Assembly (NCBI RefSeq): GCF_019710635.1 | Contig: NZ_JAIFZS010000011.1 | Location: 62,001-126,000, forward strand | DNA from: Mycolicibacterium xanthum | GTDB taxonomy: Bacteria > Actinomycetota > Actinomycetes > Mycobacteriales > Mycobacteriaceae | Reading direction: 5' to 3' | DNA: 64,000 bases | Shown: piece by piece, positions 54,502 through 62,979 of the stretch | Layout of the letters: each line of letters opens with the position of its first letter | Numbering within the stretch: the stretch's first letter is position 1 | Notes under the pieces: generated by a model | What the model was told of the DNA's origin: nothing | Database searches by the model: none | Seen by the model: only the letters and a program-made list of their open reading frames with translations | Program-made: the position numbers and the translations under genes

Positions 54502-55412
54502 GCGCCGATTCGAAGATCCTGGTGGGCTCCGCACCGGATTCCTGGGGCGTGTGGTTCCCCGACGATCCGAAACAGACACCCTGCACCCGGTTCCTCGACG
54601 AGGTGGCGGCCGCCGGATACCGGTGGATCGAGCTGGGCCCCTACGGATATCTGCCGACCGATCCGCATGAGCTGTCCGACGAGCTCGCCCAGCGTGGCCT
54701 GAAACTCTCCGCCGGGACGGTTTTCGAGCACCTGCACCAGGATGATTCCTGGAACGCGGTGTGGAAGCAGGTCGAGGACGTCGCCCGGCTCACCGCTGCG
54801 GTCGGCGGCAAGCACGTCGTCGTGATCCCGGAGATGTGGCGGGACCCGGCCACCGGTGCGGTGCTCGAGGACCGCAACCTGACCGAGGACCAGTGGCGCA
54901 AGAAGACCCAGGGCATGAACGACCTCGGCAAGGCGATGTTCGAAACCTACGGTGTGCGTGCGCAATACCATCCGCACGCCGATTCGCACGTGGACACCGA
55001 GGACAACGTGTACCGCTTCCTAGACGGCACCGACAGCCGCCATGTGAACCTGTGTCTGGACACCGGCCACATCTCCTACTGCGGTGGCGACAACATCGCG
55101 ATCATCCGGCGCGCGCCCGAACGCATCGGCTACCTCCATCTCAAGCAGGTCGACCCCGACGTGCGCGCCAAGGTCGAGGCCGAGGACCTGCCGTTCGGAG
55201 AGGCGGTCCGGCTCGGTGCGATGACCGAACCGCCGCTGGGCATCCCGGACATGCCGACGCTTCTGGCCGAGATCGAGCGGCTGGACATCGACGTCTTCGC
55301 GATCGTCGAGCAGGACATGTACCCGTGCGAGACGGACGCACCCCTACCGATCGCCAAGCGCACCCGCAGCTATCTCGGCTCCTGCGGCGTGCCCGCGGTC
55401 ACCTTCGGCTAG
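54498..55412 (+). CDS. IolE-like sugar phosphate isomerase/epimerase (inosose dehydratase type)
   Basis: 304 residues. The ATG at 54498 overlaps the transporter stop (ATGA). A TIM barrel of the AP-endonuclease-2 fold: LVGSAPDSWGVWFPDDPKQT at the start (APxSWG is the IolE hallmark), AAAGYRWIELGPYGYLPTD, the metal-binding E near GKHVVVIPEMW (residue 109), YHPHADSHVDTEDNV with two His near residues 156-160, LCLDTGHISYCGGDN near residue 188, and IVEQDMYP near residue 271. It would dehydrate 2-keto-myo-inositol or a related ketocyclitol. Downstream inositol enzymes IolB, C and D are not encoded nearby. Confidence 0.85.
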   Translation: MSADSKILVGSAPDSWGVWFPDDPKQTPCTRFLDEVAAAGYRWIELGPYGYLPTDPHELSDELAQRGLKLSAGTVFEHLHQDDSWNAVWKQVEDVARLTAAVGGKHVVVIPEMWRDPATGAVLEDRNLTEDQWRKKTQGMNDLGKAMFETYGVRAQYHPHADSHVDTEDNVYRFLDGTDSRHVNLCLDTGHISYCGGDNIAIIRRAPERIGYLHLKQVDPDVRAKVEAEDLPFGEAVRLGAMTEPPLGIPDMPTLLAEIERLDIDVFAIVEQDMYPCETDAPLPIAKRTRSYLGSCGVPAVTFG

Positions 55413-55434
55413 ATCTACGAAAAGGACAAGAACC

Positions 55435-56481
55435 ATGTCAGAAAACGAATTGCGGATCGCGGTCCTCGGAGTGGGCCTGATCGGTGCTCAACACGTCGAT
55501 CGGATCACCAGCCGGATCACCGGTGCGCGGGTGGCGGTGGTCAACGACTATGTCACCGACAAGGCCGAGCAGGTCGCCGCCGGTCTCCCCGGTTGCCGGG
55601 CCGTCGCCGATCCACTCGACGCGATCGCCGATCCCGATGTCGACGCGGTGGTGCTGGCCACGCCCGGGTCGACCCACGAGAAGCAACTATTGGCCTGCCT
55701 GGAGAACCGCAAGCCCGTCCTCTGTGAGAAGCCGTTGACGACCGACGTAGAGACCTCACTGGAGATCGTCAGGCGGGAAGCAGAATTGGGTGTCAAGCTC
55801 ATCCAGGTCGGGTTCATGCGCCGGTTCGACCCTGAATACGCTCAGCTGAAGGCGCTGCTGGACGGCGGCGAACTCGGCGCACCACTGGTGATGCACTGTG
55901 CGCACCGCAATCCCGCCGTCCCTCATGGGTTCGGTAGCGAGATGGTGGTACGCGACTCCCTGGTGCACGAAGTCGACGTCACCCGCTTCCTGCTCGGCGA
56001 AGAGATCGTCAGCATCCAGATCCTGACCCCGGCAGCGAATCCGGCGGCGCCGGAGGGTCTGGCGGACCCGCAGATCGCGATCCTGCGGACCGCCGGCGGC
56101 AGGCACGTGGACGTCGAACTGTTCGTCACCACCGGCGTGGCCTACGAGGTGCGCACCGAGGTCGTCGGCGAACTCGGCAGCGCCATGATCGGCCTCGACG
56201 TGGGCCTGGTGCGCAAGTCGGCGCCCGGCCGCTGGGGTGGTGCGATCACCCCGAGCTTCAAAGAACGGTTCGGGCAGGCCTTCAACACCGAGGTGCAGAC
56301 CTGGGTCGATGCGGTCCGGGCCGGCCTGGCAGACCCGGCCACCGGAACATTCATCGCCGGCCCGGGGGCCTGGGACGGGTACGCCGCAGCCGCGGTGTGC
56401 GAAGCCGGTGTGCAGTCACTGCGCAGCGGTGCCCCGGCCGCTGTGTCGATGGTCGCCCGTGACTCCATCGAAGGGGCGTGA
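55435..56481 (+). CDS. iolG: Gfo/Idh/MocA oxidoreductase, inositol 2-dehydrogenase type
   Basis: 348 residues, ATG at 55435, with AAAAGGA upstream. Rossmann start: RIAVLGVGLIGAQHVDRITS (GxGxxG at about 11-16). The nucleotide-side lysine is in the conserved PVLCEKPLTTD near residue 95. IQVGFMRRFDPEYAQLKALL near residue 122 and RDSLVHEVDVTRFLLGEEI near residue 170 (DxxxH-type active-site residues D and H) are as in IolG. It oxidises myo-inositol or another cyclitol to the 2-keto form with NAD+. 22 bp after the IolE-like gene, 3 bp before the next. Confidence 0.88.
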   Translation: MSENELRIAVLGVGLIGAQHVDRITSRITGARVAVVNDYVTDKAEQVAAGLPGCRAVADPLDAIADPDVDAVVLATPGSTHEKQLLACLENRKPVLCEKPLTTDVETSLEIVRREAELGVKLIQVGFMRRFDPEYAQLKALLDGGELGAPLVMHCAHRNPAVPHGFGSEMVVRDSLVHEVDVTRFLLGEEIVSIQILTPAANPAAPEGLADPQIAILRTAGGRHVDVELFVTTGVAYEVRTEVVGELGSAMIGLDVGLVRKSAPGRWGGAITPSFKERFGQAFNTEVQTWVDAVRAGLADPATGTFIAGPGAWDGYAAAAVCEAGVQSLRSGAPAAVSMVARDSIEGA

Positions 56482-56484
56482 AAC

Positions 56485-57357
56485 ATGAAGATCGCACTGG
56501 ATCCGACGCCGTTTCATCACGACTACGGGTTGCTGGAGTTTCCGCGGGTGGTTGCGGAGCTGGGCTATGAGTATCTGCAGTTGACGCCGCATCGGGATTT
56601 CATTCCGTTCTTCAACCATCCGCGTGCCGATGACGCGTTGGTGGCCAAGTTCGCCAAGGCATGTGCCGACGCCGGGGTGGGGATTGCGTCGGTGTTGCCG
56701 GTGCTGCGGTGGTCGGGCCCGGACGAGGATGCCCGCGAAGCCGCCGTGCGTAATTGGAAGCGGGTCATCGAGATCACCGTGGATCTGGGGGTCAACGTGA
56801 TCAACACCGAGTTCTCCGGTCGGCCGGAGAAGCCCGAGGAGTCCGAGCGGGCGTTCTTCCGGTCGATGGAGGAACTGGTTCCCATCTTCGAGCGGGAGGG
56901 CATCGACGTTCGCATCGATCCGCACCCGGACGACTTCGTCGAGGACGGTTTGGAGGCGTTGCGCATCATCCGGGGGGTGAACTCACCCAACATCGGCATG
57001 GTGTACGTCGCCTGCCACACCTACCACATGGGTGCCAACATGGCCGAGATCATCGCCACGGCAGGCGACAAGCTGCGGTTGGTGCACGTGGCCGACACGA
57101 TGGACCACCACGCCTCGCACGGCTTGCGCTACATCACCAATCCGCCCGGCAACGCGGCGCGGGTGCACCAGCACCTCAAGATCGGTGACGGGGACATCGA
57201 CTGGGACGAGTTCTTCGGCGGGCTGGCGGGCATCGGCTTCTACGACCGTGACGACACCGTGATGGTGTCCTCGGTGTTCGCCGAAGACGAGAACGCCCAC
57301 GAGGTGTCGCGCTACCAACTGGCCACGATGACCGACTACGTCAACAAGTACCGCTAA
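56485..57357 (+). CDS. Sugar phosphate isomerase/epimerase (xylose-isomerase-like TIM barrel)
   Basis: 290 residues, ATG at 56485. Opening KIALDPTPFHHDYGLLEFPR, VVAELGYEYLQLTPHRDFIP near residue 30, and VNVINTEFSGRPEKPEESER near residue 104, where the Glu is the expected metal ligand. IDVRIDPHPDDFVEDGLEAL (His near 151), YVACHTYHMGANMAEII and LVHVADTMDHHASHG (D/H ligands near residues 208-214) complete a metal site. Such enzymes epimerise or isomerise keto-cyclitols and 3-keto-sugars. It starts 3 bp after iolG and is not a copy of the IolE-like gene. Exact reaction unknown. Confidence 0.82.
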   Translation: MKIALDPTPFHHDYGLLEFPRVVAELGYEYLQLTPHRDFIPFFNHPRADDALVAKFAKACADAGVGIASVLPVLRWSGPDEDAREAAVRNWKRVIEITVDLGVNVINTEFSGRPEKPEESERAFFRSMEELVPIFEREGIDVRIDPHPDDFVEDGLEALRIIRGVNSPNIGMVYVACHTYHMGANMAEIIATAGDKLRLVHVADTMDHHASHGLRYITNPPGNAARVHQHLKIGDGDIDWDEFFGGLAGIGFYDRDDTVMVSSVFAEDENAHEVSRYQLATMTDYVNKYR

Positions 57358-57367
57358 CCCCCACCCC

Positions 57368-57431
57368 CCGCCGAAATGGCATTCCGGCAGCGAAATGTCG
57401 AGAAGAGTCCTGCCGGAATGCCATTTCGGCG
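57368..57431. repeat. Inverted-repeat element, copy 2
   Basis: CCGAAATGGCATTCCGGCAG-type arms: 57370-57390 and 57410-57430 are perfect 21-bp inverted repeats around a 19-nt loop. The arm sequence and loop length are the same as in copy 1 at 613-677, and the loop is partly conserved in reverse orientation. It sits between two operon genes, ending about 10 bp before the GAGGAGG ribosome site of the next gene, so its RNA hairpin could influence translation or mRNA stability. Confidence 0.9.
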
Positions 57432-57453
57432 CCGATTTGAGAGGAGGCATGCC

Positions 57454-58479
57454 GTGAAACTCGGTGTGTACACCGCGATCCTGCACGACAAGCCACTACG
57501 TGAGGCCCTGGAGATCATCGCGTCGCTGGGCCTGACCGGAGCAGAGATCAATGCGGGCGGATTCCTGCCCACTCCGCATCTACCGGTCGACGACCTGCTG
57601 TCGGGAGCCGTGTCGCCGCATGGGTACCTGTCGGTCTTCGACGGCACCGGAGTGTCGATCGCCGGGCTGAACTGCAACGGCAATCCGTTGCACCCCGATC
57701 CCGACGTCGGTCCCGAGGATGCCGAGGATCTGCGCAAGGCGATCCGCGTGGCCGGCCTGCTCGGCGTAGACCGCGTGGTGACGATGTCGGGCCTACCGGA
57801 GGCACATCCGGGCGGCCAGTGGCCGGCATGGCACGTCAACACCTGGGACTCAGGCTATCTCGACTCGCTGGACTATCAGTGGGATGAGGTTGCGTTGCCG
57901 TTCTGGGCCGAGATCGACACCCTCGCCCGCGAGAACAACGTGAAGGTCGCGATCGAGATGCATCCGCAGAACCTGGTGTTCAACCCGCCGACCCTCAAGC
58001 GCCTGGTCGACCGGATCGGCGCCACCCACGTCGGTGCCGAGATGGACCCGTCGCACCTGTTCTGGCAGGGTATCGACCCGGTGGCGGCGATCGAGTGGCT
58101 GGGACCGCTGGTCTTCCACGCGGCGGCCAAGGACACCCGGATCAACGACAACTGCCGTATCTACGGCGTCCTCGACGAGAGGTTCACTCGAATCCCGTTG
58201 GACCAGAACCCGACCGGGCTCGGCGGCCGGCACGTGGTGAACAAGTGGCCCGAGGATTCGGCGTGGGATTTCGTCGCGGTCGGCCGCGGCCACGACGTCG
58301 ATTTCTGGACCCGCTTCCTACGGGCGCTCGAGGGCGTGGACCCAGGGATGTGGGTCAACATCGAGCATGAGGACGTTGCCTTCGGCCCACTGGAGGGGCT
58401 GCAGGTCGCCGCGGAGACCCTCAAAGCCGCCAACTCGGCTCAACCGATGATTGATTCCAGTGGTGCCCGGGCGAAATAG
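57454..58479 (+). CDS. Sugar phosphate isomerase/epimerase, second TIM-barrel enzyme of the operon
   Basis: 341 residues from GTG 57454, with GAGGAGG 6-12 nt upstream. A longer xylose-isomerase-like barrel: KLGVYTAILHDKPLREALEI at the start, SIAGLNCNGNPLHPDPDVGP near residue 70, VAIEMHPQNLVFNPPTLKRL near residue 165 (E and H ligands), GAEMDPSHLFWQGIDPVAAI near residue 195 (D-P-S-H), VFHAAAKDTRIN near residue 222, and WVNIEHEDV near residue 300. It resembles enzymes of keto-glucose/keto-inositol pathways. Its last 40 bp overlap the convergent permease gene. Confidence 0.82.
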   Translation: MKLGVYTAILHDKPLREALEIIASLGLTGAEINAGGFLPTPHLPVDDLLSGAVSPHGYLSVFDGTGVSIAGLNCNGNPLHPDPDVGPEDAEDLRKAIRVAGLLGVDRVVTMSGLPEAHPGGQWPAWHVNTWDSGYLDSLDYQWDEVALPFWAEIDTLARENNVKVAIEMHPQNLVFNPPTLKRLVDRIGATHVGAEMDPSHLFWQGIDPVAAIEWLGPLVFHAAAKDTRINDNCRIYGVLDERFTRIPLDQNPTGLGGRHVVNKWPEDSAWDFVAVGRGHDVDFWTRFLRALEGVDPGMWVNIEHEDVAFGPLEGLQVAAETLKAANSAQPMIDSSGARAK

Positions 58480-59849
58480 ACCGCGAAGCCGGCGGCGACC
58501 ACCCACAGCAGCGGGCTGATCTCGCGGAATCTTCCTGCTGCGGTGCGCAAGACGACCCATGCGATGAAGCCGACGCCGATGCCGTTGGCGATCGAGTAGC
58601 TGAACGGCATCACCGCGACCGTGAGCACCACCGGCAGCGCCACCGAGAACTCGGACAGGTCGATGTGGCGCAGGTGTGCCGTCATCATCGCACCGACCAC
58701 CACCAGTGCGGCCGCCGCCACCTCGGTCGGCACGACCGACGCCAACGGGGTGACGAACATCGCGGCCAGGAATAGCGCACCGGTCACCAGGTTGGCCAGG
58801 CCGGTCCGGGCACCCTCCTCGATGCCGGCGCCGGACTCGATGAACACGGTGTTCGACGACGACGAGGTCGCGCCGCCCACCACCGCGCCCACGCCCTCGA
58901 CGACGAGGGCGGACCGCAGCCGCGGAAAGTTGCCCTGATCGTCGCAGAGGCCGGCCTCCCGTGACAGTCCGGTCAGCGTGCCCATGGCATCGAAGAAGTT
59001 CGCGAAAACCAGTGTGAACACCAGCATCACCGCGGAAAGCACACCGATGCGACCGAAGCTGTCCAGGCTGACCGCGCCGACCAGCGACAGGTCGGGCAGC
59101 GCGAACGGCGATCCGGACAGCGTGGGCACCGACAGGCCCCAGCCGCCCGGTCGTTCCGCGGCCGGACCGAGCTTCCACACCGCCTCGATGACCCCGGCGA
59201 TGACCGTCCCGGTCACCAGGCCGATGAGGATGCCGCCACGCACCCGGCGCGCCACCAGGACACCGGTCAACAGCAGGGTGATCACGAAGACGACGGTGGG
59301 GACGGTGTCGATCGAGCCGAGCCCGTCGCGGCCCAGGCCGACCGGCGGAGAGCCGACGCCGGTCGACCCGATGAACCCGGCGTCGACCAGCCCGATGAAC
59401 AGGATGAACATGCCGATGCCCGCGGTGATCGCCAGCTTGAGCTGTATCGGCACCGCGTCGAACACCAACCGGCGCAGACCGGTGGCCGCGAGGGTGACGA
59501 TGATCAGCCCGTTGATCACCACCAGGCCCATCGCCTCGGCCCACGTCAGCGACCCGACCACGGTGGTGGCCAGGAACGAGTTGATGCCCAGGCCCGCGGC
59601 GAACGCGAACGGCAGTCGGGCGACGACACCGAACAGGATCGTCATCGCACCGGCGGCCAACGACGTCGTCGCCGACACCTGCGCGAAGTCCAGGGTTTCG
59701 CCGGTGACATCGGCCGCGCCGGACAGGATGATCGGGTTGAGCACCACGATGTAGGCCATCGCGATGAACGTGACCACGCCGCCGCGGATCTCGGCGCCGA
59801 TCGTGGAGCCGCGCGCCGAGATCTCGAAGAAACGATCCAAGGGCTTCAC
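58440..59849 (-). CDS. NCS2-family purine permease (AzgA-like)
   Basis: 469 residues from GTG 59847-59849. Twelve to fourteen helices with AzgA-type motifs: STIGAEIRGGVVTFIAMAYI near residue 15, VLNPIILSGAADVTGETLDF, FAFAAGLGINSFLATTVVG near residue 78, VFANFFDAMGTLTGLSREAG near residue 288 (FDxxGT), and VVGGATSSSSNTVFIESGAG near residue 328 (the substrate-site ES-G-A). It imports adenine, guanine or hypoxanthine with protons. The gene is convergent with the last catabolic gene, overlapping by 40 bp, and probably not part of that operon. Confidence 0.9.
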   Translation of the reverse strand: MKPLDRFFEISARGSTIGAEIRGGVVTFIAMAYIVVLNPIILSGAADVTGETLDFAQVSATTSLAAGAMTILFGVVARLPFAFAAGLGINSFLATTVVGSLTWAEAMGLVVINGLIIVTLAATGLRRLVFDAVPIQLKLAITAGIGMFILFIGLVDAGFIGSTGVGSPPVGLGRDGLGSIDTVPTVVFVITLLLTGVLVARRVRGGILIGLVTGTVIAGVIEAVWKLGPAAERPGGWGLSVPTLSGSPFALPDLSLVGAVSLDSFGRIGVLSAVMLVFTLVFANFFDAMGTLTGLSREAGLCDDQGNFPRLRSALVVEGVGAVVGGATSSSSNTVFIESGAGIEEGARTGLANLVTGALFLAAMFVTPLASVVPTEVAAAALVVVGAMMTAHLRHIDLSEFSVALPVVLTVAVMPFSYSIANGIGVGFIAWVVLRTAAGRFREISPLLWVVAAGFAVYFARAPLESIIG

Positions 59850-59967
59850 GGTCAGGTCAGACGCGCCGAGCGGATAGTGGCGTCGCGCAGATCACTCCGA
59901 CCGCGTCCAAAGCGGTACCGAGACCGCGCGAGATACGTTGCTTCACTGGAGCTCACGTCCTCTCCTG

Positions 59968-61257
59968 TCAGGTGGGCATTCCGGTGGCGACCCGGGGCGC
60001 GTTCTTCTCCCGCGCACAGTCCAGCACCAACTCGGCCACCCGGGCGCGGTGCTGTTCGGCGCTGCCCAGCAGCGCCGCGTCGGTGTAGGCCCGCTTGTAG
60101 TAGAGGTGTGCCTGGTGTTCCCAGGTGAAGCCGATACCGCCGTGCACCTGGATGGTGTCGGTAGCCACCTTGGTGAACGCCGAGGAGCAGGTCGCCTGGG
60201 CGATGCTCACGGCGAGGGCAGGGTCGTCGGTTCCATCGGTGAGGGACCAGATCGCATGGTAAGCAGTCGATTTTGCGTGCTCGACGGCGACGAGGTCGTC
60301 GGCGAGGCGGTGCTTGACGGCCTGGAACGAGCCGATCGGCCTGCCGAACTGCAGACGGCTTCGGGCGTAGTCGACCGATATGTCGAGCAGATGCTGGGCG
60401 GCGCCGACCTGCTCGACGGCCAACAGCGCCGAGCCGACGCGCAGCGCGTGCTCGATGACCCGGGCGGCCTCGTCGGGATCCGCGATCAGCCGTGCCGGTG
60501 CATCGAACAGCCCGATCGTGGCCTGTCGCCGGGTGAGATCCAGGGTGCTCAGCGGGATGCGCTGGACTCCCGGTCCGTCGGCGTCGACCGCGTACAGCCC
60601 GACACCATCCGGCCCGTTTGCGGCGACCAGCAGCACATCGGCGGCCCCGGCGTCGACGACCCGTTCGACAGTTCCTGTCAGGGCCCAACCGTTTTCGGTC
60701 GGCGCGGCCCGCACCGACACGGTCGCGGGATCGAATGCGCCGGCGCGGTCGGGAACGGCGAAGGCGGCGGTGGCCTCGCCGTCGACCAAGGGTGTCAGTA
60801 GGTCGTCGCCCCGTCTCGCCGCGACCAACGCCGGGATCGCCAGGTACACGGTGCCGAACAGCGGTCCACACGCCACCGCCGCACCCAGTACCTCGACGGC
60901 CACGGCCTGATCGACGAGGCTGCCGCCGGCGCCGCCCCGGACCTCGGGCACCGACAGGCCCAGTACACCGAGTTCCGTGCCCAGCCGGGCCCACACCTTC
61001 GGGTCGAACGGAGGGTCGGATTCCATCCAGGCCCGCACGGCACCCTCGTCGATGTGTTCGGTACAGAACGCGCGCACCGCGGTGCGCAACTGGTTCTGTT
61101 CGTCGCTGAAGACGAACTCAGCGCCGCCGGTGGGCTGATCCGCAAGCTTCTCAGCGTTGCTGTCGGGCTGATCCGCAAGCTTCTCAGCATTGCTGTCGGG
61201 CTGATCCGCAAGCTTCTCAGCATTGCTGTCGGGCTGATCCGCAAGCTTCTCAGCCAC
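59968..61257 (-). CDS. Acyl-CoA dehydrogenase subunit with a repeat-derived N-terminus
   Basis: 429 residues from GTG 61255-61257. The start codon is inside a 33-bp tandem repeat, so the protein begins with about four copies of an 11-residue unit (AEKLADQPDSN). The enzyme proper starts near residue 45: FVFSDEQNQLRTAVRAFCTE, LGVLGLSVPEVRGGAGGSL, an FAD/substrate domain, and RSRLQFGRPIGSFQAVKHRL near residue 320 with VHGGIGFTWEHQAHLYYKRA near residue 385. The pair with the upstream gene is like the two-subunit acyl-CoA dehydrogenases of sterol and bulky acyl-CoA oxidation. Overlaps the upstream stop by 8 bp. Confidence 0.85.
   Translation of the reverse strand: MAEKLADQPDSNAEKLADQPDSNAEKLADQPDSNAEKLADQPTGGAEFVFSDEQNQLRTAVRAFCTEHIDEGAVRAWMESDPPFDPKVWARLGTELGVLGLSVPEVRGGAGGSLVDQAVAVEVLGAAVACGPLFGTVYLAIPALVAARRGDDLLTPLVDGEATAAFAVPDRAGAFDPATVSVRAAPTENGWALTGTVERVVDAGAADVLLVAANGPDGVGLYAVDADGPGVQRIPLSTLDLTRRQATIGLFDAPARLIADPDEAARVIEHALRVGSALLAVEQVGAAQHLLDISVDYARSRLQFGRPIGSFQAVKHRLADDLVAVEHAKSTAYHAIWSLTDGTDDPALAVSIAQATCSSAFTKVATDTIQVHGGIGFTWEHQAHLYYKRAYTDAALLGSAEQHRARVAELVLDCAREKNAPRVATGMPT
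61135..61257. repeat. 33-bp minisatellite at the start of an acyl-CoA dehydrogenase gene
   Basis: Units start at 61135, 61168, 61201 and 61234 (unit begins CTGATCCGCAAGCTTCTC); the last is 24 bp long. 33 bp is a multiple of three, so copy-number change keeps the frame. The final copy holds the GTG start codon and the stop codon of the upstream gene. Confidence 0.92.
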
Positions 61258-62446
61258 GGGGGATCTCCTTCCAAGGCATCCCGGCGTCCGCTCGAAGATC
61301 ACCCGGCAGCCCGAGTACCCGCTCTCCGAGGATGTTGCGCATCACTTCCGATGTTCCGCCCTCGATGGTGTTGGCACGACTGCGCAGGAACCGCTGCTGG
61401 ATCGACCCGCGCCAGTCCTTGGCGGCGTCCCCACCCTTGCGTGTGCCGTAGCCGTCGTAGAGAACGCCCTCCGGGCCGAGTAGGTCCATGCAGAACTCGT
61501 AGACGTGCTGGTTGAGTTCGGCCCCGACGAGTTTGCCGATCGATCCCTCCGGACCGGGCCCGCCGACCGTCGCCGAGGCCCTGGAACGCTCGGAGGTCAG
61601 CCGCTGCGCCTCGGCGCGCAGCCACAAAGTGGTGAGCCGGTCGCGCAGCACGGGGGTGTGCAGATCGGGACGCGACGACCAGAGCGTGACCGCATCGGCG
61701 ATGGTGCCCGCGCCGCGACGGCTGCCACTGGCGCCCAACGCGCTGCGTTCGTTCATCAGCGTCGTCATCGCCACCCGCCAGCCGTCGCCAACCCCGCCGA
61801 GGCGGAAGGTGTCGGGGATCCGGGCGTCGGTCATGTAGACCTCGTTGAACTCCGCGTGCCCGGTCAGTTGGCGCAGCGGCCGGGTCTGCACGCCGGGGGC
61901 GTGCATGTCGAGCACGAAGTAGGTCAGCCCCTTGTGTTTGGGGAGGTCGGGGTCGGTGCGGGCCAGCAGCAGTCCCCATTTCGCGCGGTGCGCCAGACTG
62001 GTCCACACCTTCTGTCCATTGACCACCCAGCTCTCGCCGTCGCGGACCGCCGACGTGGAAAGGCCGGCGAGGTCGGATCCGGCGCCGGGCTCCGAGAACA
62101 GCTGACACCAGATGTCCTCGGTGGTCGCCAGCGGCCGCAGCAGCTGTCGGCGGACCTCGTCTGACTGGGCGTGCTCGCGCACGGTCGGCGCGGCCATGCC
62201 GTAGCCCATCGGGTTGAGCGCCAACGGGACCGGACCGCCGGCGCCCTGCAGGATTCGGTCCGCGACCGCCTGCAGTCCACGTGAGACTCCCAGCCCACCG
62301 AAGCCCTCGGGAAAGTGAACCCAGGACAATCCCGCGTCGAAGCAGGCTCCGAGGAACTCGGGAATCGGGACCGAGTGCGGATCGTGATCCGCCACCACCC
62401 GGTTGGCGGCGTCGACTACCCGGTCGGCATCGGCTGCAGTGCCCAT
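61250..62446 (-). CDS. Acyl-CoA dehydrogenase, partner subunit
   Basis: 398 residues, ATG at 62444-62446. Complete acyl-CoA dehydrogenase: LSWVHFPEGFGGLGVSRGLQ near residue 40, WCQLFSEPGAGSDLAGLSTS near residue 112 (FSEPxAGSD), ESWVVNGQKVWTSLAHRAKW near residue 138, and the C-terminal NTIEGGTSEVMRNILGERVL near residue 362 (GGTSE). It oxidises an acyl-CoA at the alpha-beta bond and passes electrons to ETF. The next gene overlaps by 8 bp, so the two subunits are translated together, probably forming an alpha2beta2 enzyme. Substrate unknown. Confidence 0.88.
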   Translation of the reverse strand: MGTAADADRVVDAANRVVADHDPHSVPIPEFLGACFDAGLSWVHFPEGFGGLGVSRGLQAVADRILQGAGGPVPLALNPMGYGMAAPTVREHAQSDEVRRQLLRPLATTEDIWCQLFSEPGAGSDLAGLSTSAVRDGESWVVNGQKVWTSLAHRAKWGLLLARTDPDLPKHKGLTYFVLDMHAPGVQTRPLRQLTGHAEFNEVYMTDARIPDTFRLGGVGDGWRVAMTTLMNERSALGASGSRRGAGTIADAVTLWSSRPDLHTPVLRDRLTTLWLRAEAQRLTSERSRASATVGGPGPEGSIGKLVGAELNQHVYEFCMDLLGPEGVLYDGYGTRKGGDAAKDWRGSIQQRFLRSRANTIEGGTSEVMRNILGERVLGLPGDLRADAGMPWKEIPRG

Positions 62447-62571
62447 ACGAGCACCCTAGCCAGTGCGCCGGAGATCAGTGTGCAGTCAGCGCGAGGCGCT
62501 CGGGATGGGACTTGTGACGACGTTGAAGGAGGAACCGGAGCCACCGGACATCGAGTAACACAGTGATCCTT

Positions 62572-62979
62572 TTACGCGGTCTTGGTCAGCAGGGGAAGCA
62601 GTTGGCGCCGGGCGACCATCGCGTCGGCGAAGTGGTTGAGCGCCTCGGGGATCGAGCCTGCCCCGGCGAACTCGATGCCACAGTCGCGCAGTGTCTGCTC
62701 GACTGCGCGGCTCGCGATCAGCGACCACTCCACACCCGCGGAGGCGCAGACATCGTCGACGGCGAACAGCAGCGAGACGGCGTCGGCGCCGAAGGACGTG
62801 ACTCCACTCAGATCGAGGATGAAGGGCTTCTCGGCGAGGATGAAGCGTTCGGTGTATTGACGGGCACGCTCGGCATTGTCACTGTCGAGCCGGCCGCTGA
62901 TCGTCACCACGGTGGCGAGTTGGCGGCAGTGTGCGTGGATGCCTGCGCCGCCGCATTCGATCGTCGGATTGCCGTACAT
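62572..62979 (-). CDS. STAS-domain protein (anti-sigma-factor-antagonist-like)
   Basis: 135 residues, ATG at 62977-62979 after GAGGGCGGC. An N-terminal stretch with two Cys (CGGAGIHAHCRQ) precedes a STAS fold: LATVVTISGRLDSDNAERAR, FILDLSGVTSFGADAVSLLF near residues 52-72, then AGVEWSLIASRAVEQTLRDC. The loop where SpoIIAA-type antagonists have DSSG reads GADA, so the phosphorylatable Ser is replaced, with an Asp at or beside its position. It may be a constitutively active partner of an anti-sigma factor. No kinase or sigma gene is adjacent. Confidence 0.82.
   Translation of the reverse strand: MYGNPTIECGGAGIHAHCRQLATVVTISGRLDSDNAERARQYTERFILAEKPFILDLSGVTSFGADAVSLLFAVDDVCASAGVEWSLIASRAVEQTLRDCGIEFAGAGSIPEALNHFADAMVARRQLLPLLTKTA

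Noticed and set aside
62486..62551. 21-codon Ser/Gly-rich ORF (MSGGSGSSFNVVTSPIPSAS) downstream of the STAS gene
   Set aside because: Looks like a possible small peptide, but it has no good ribosome site and no neighbouring modification enzyme; insufficient support.
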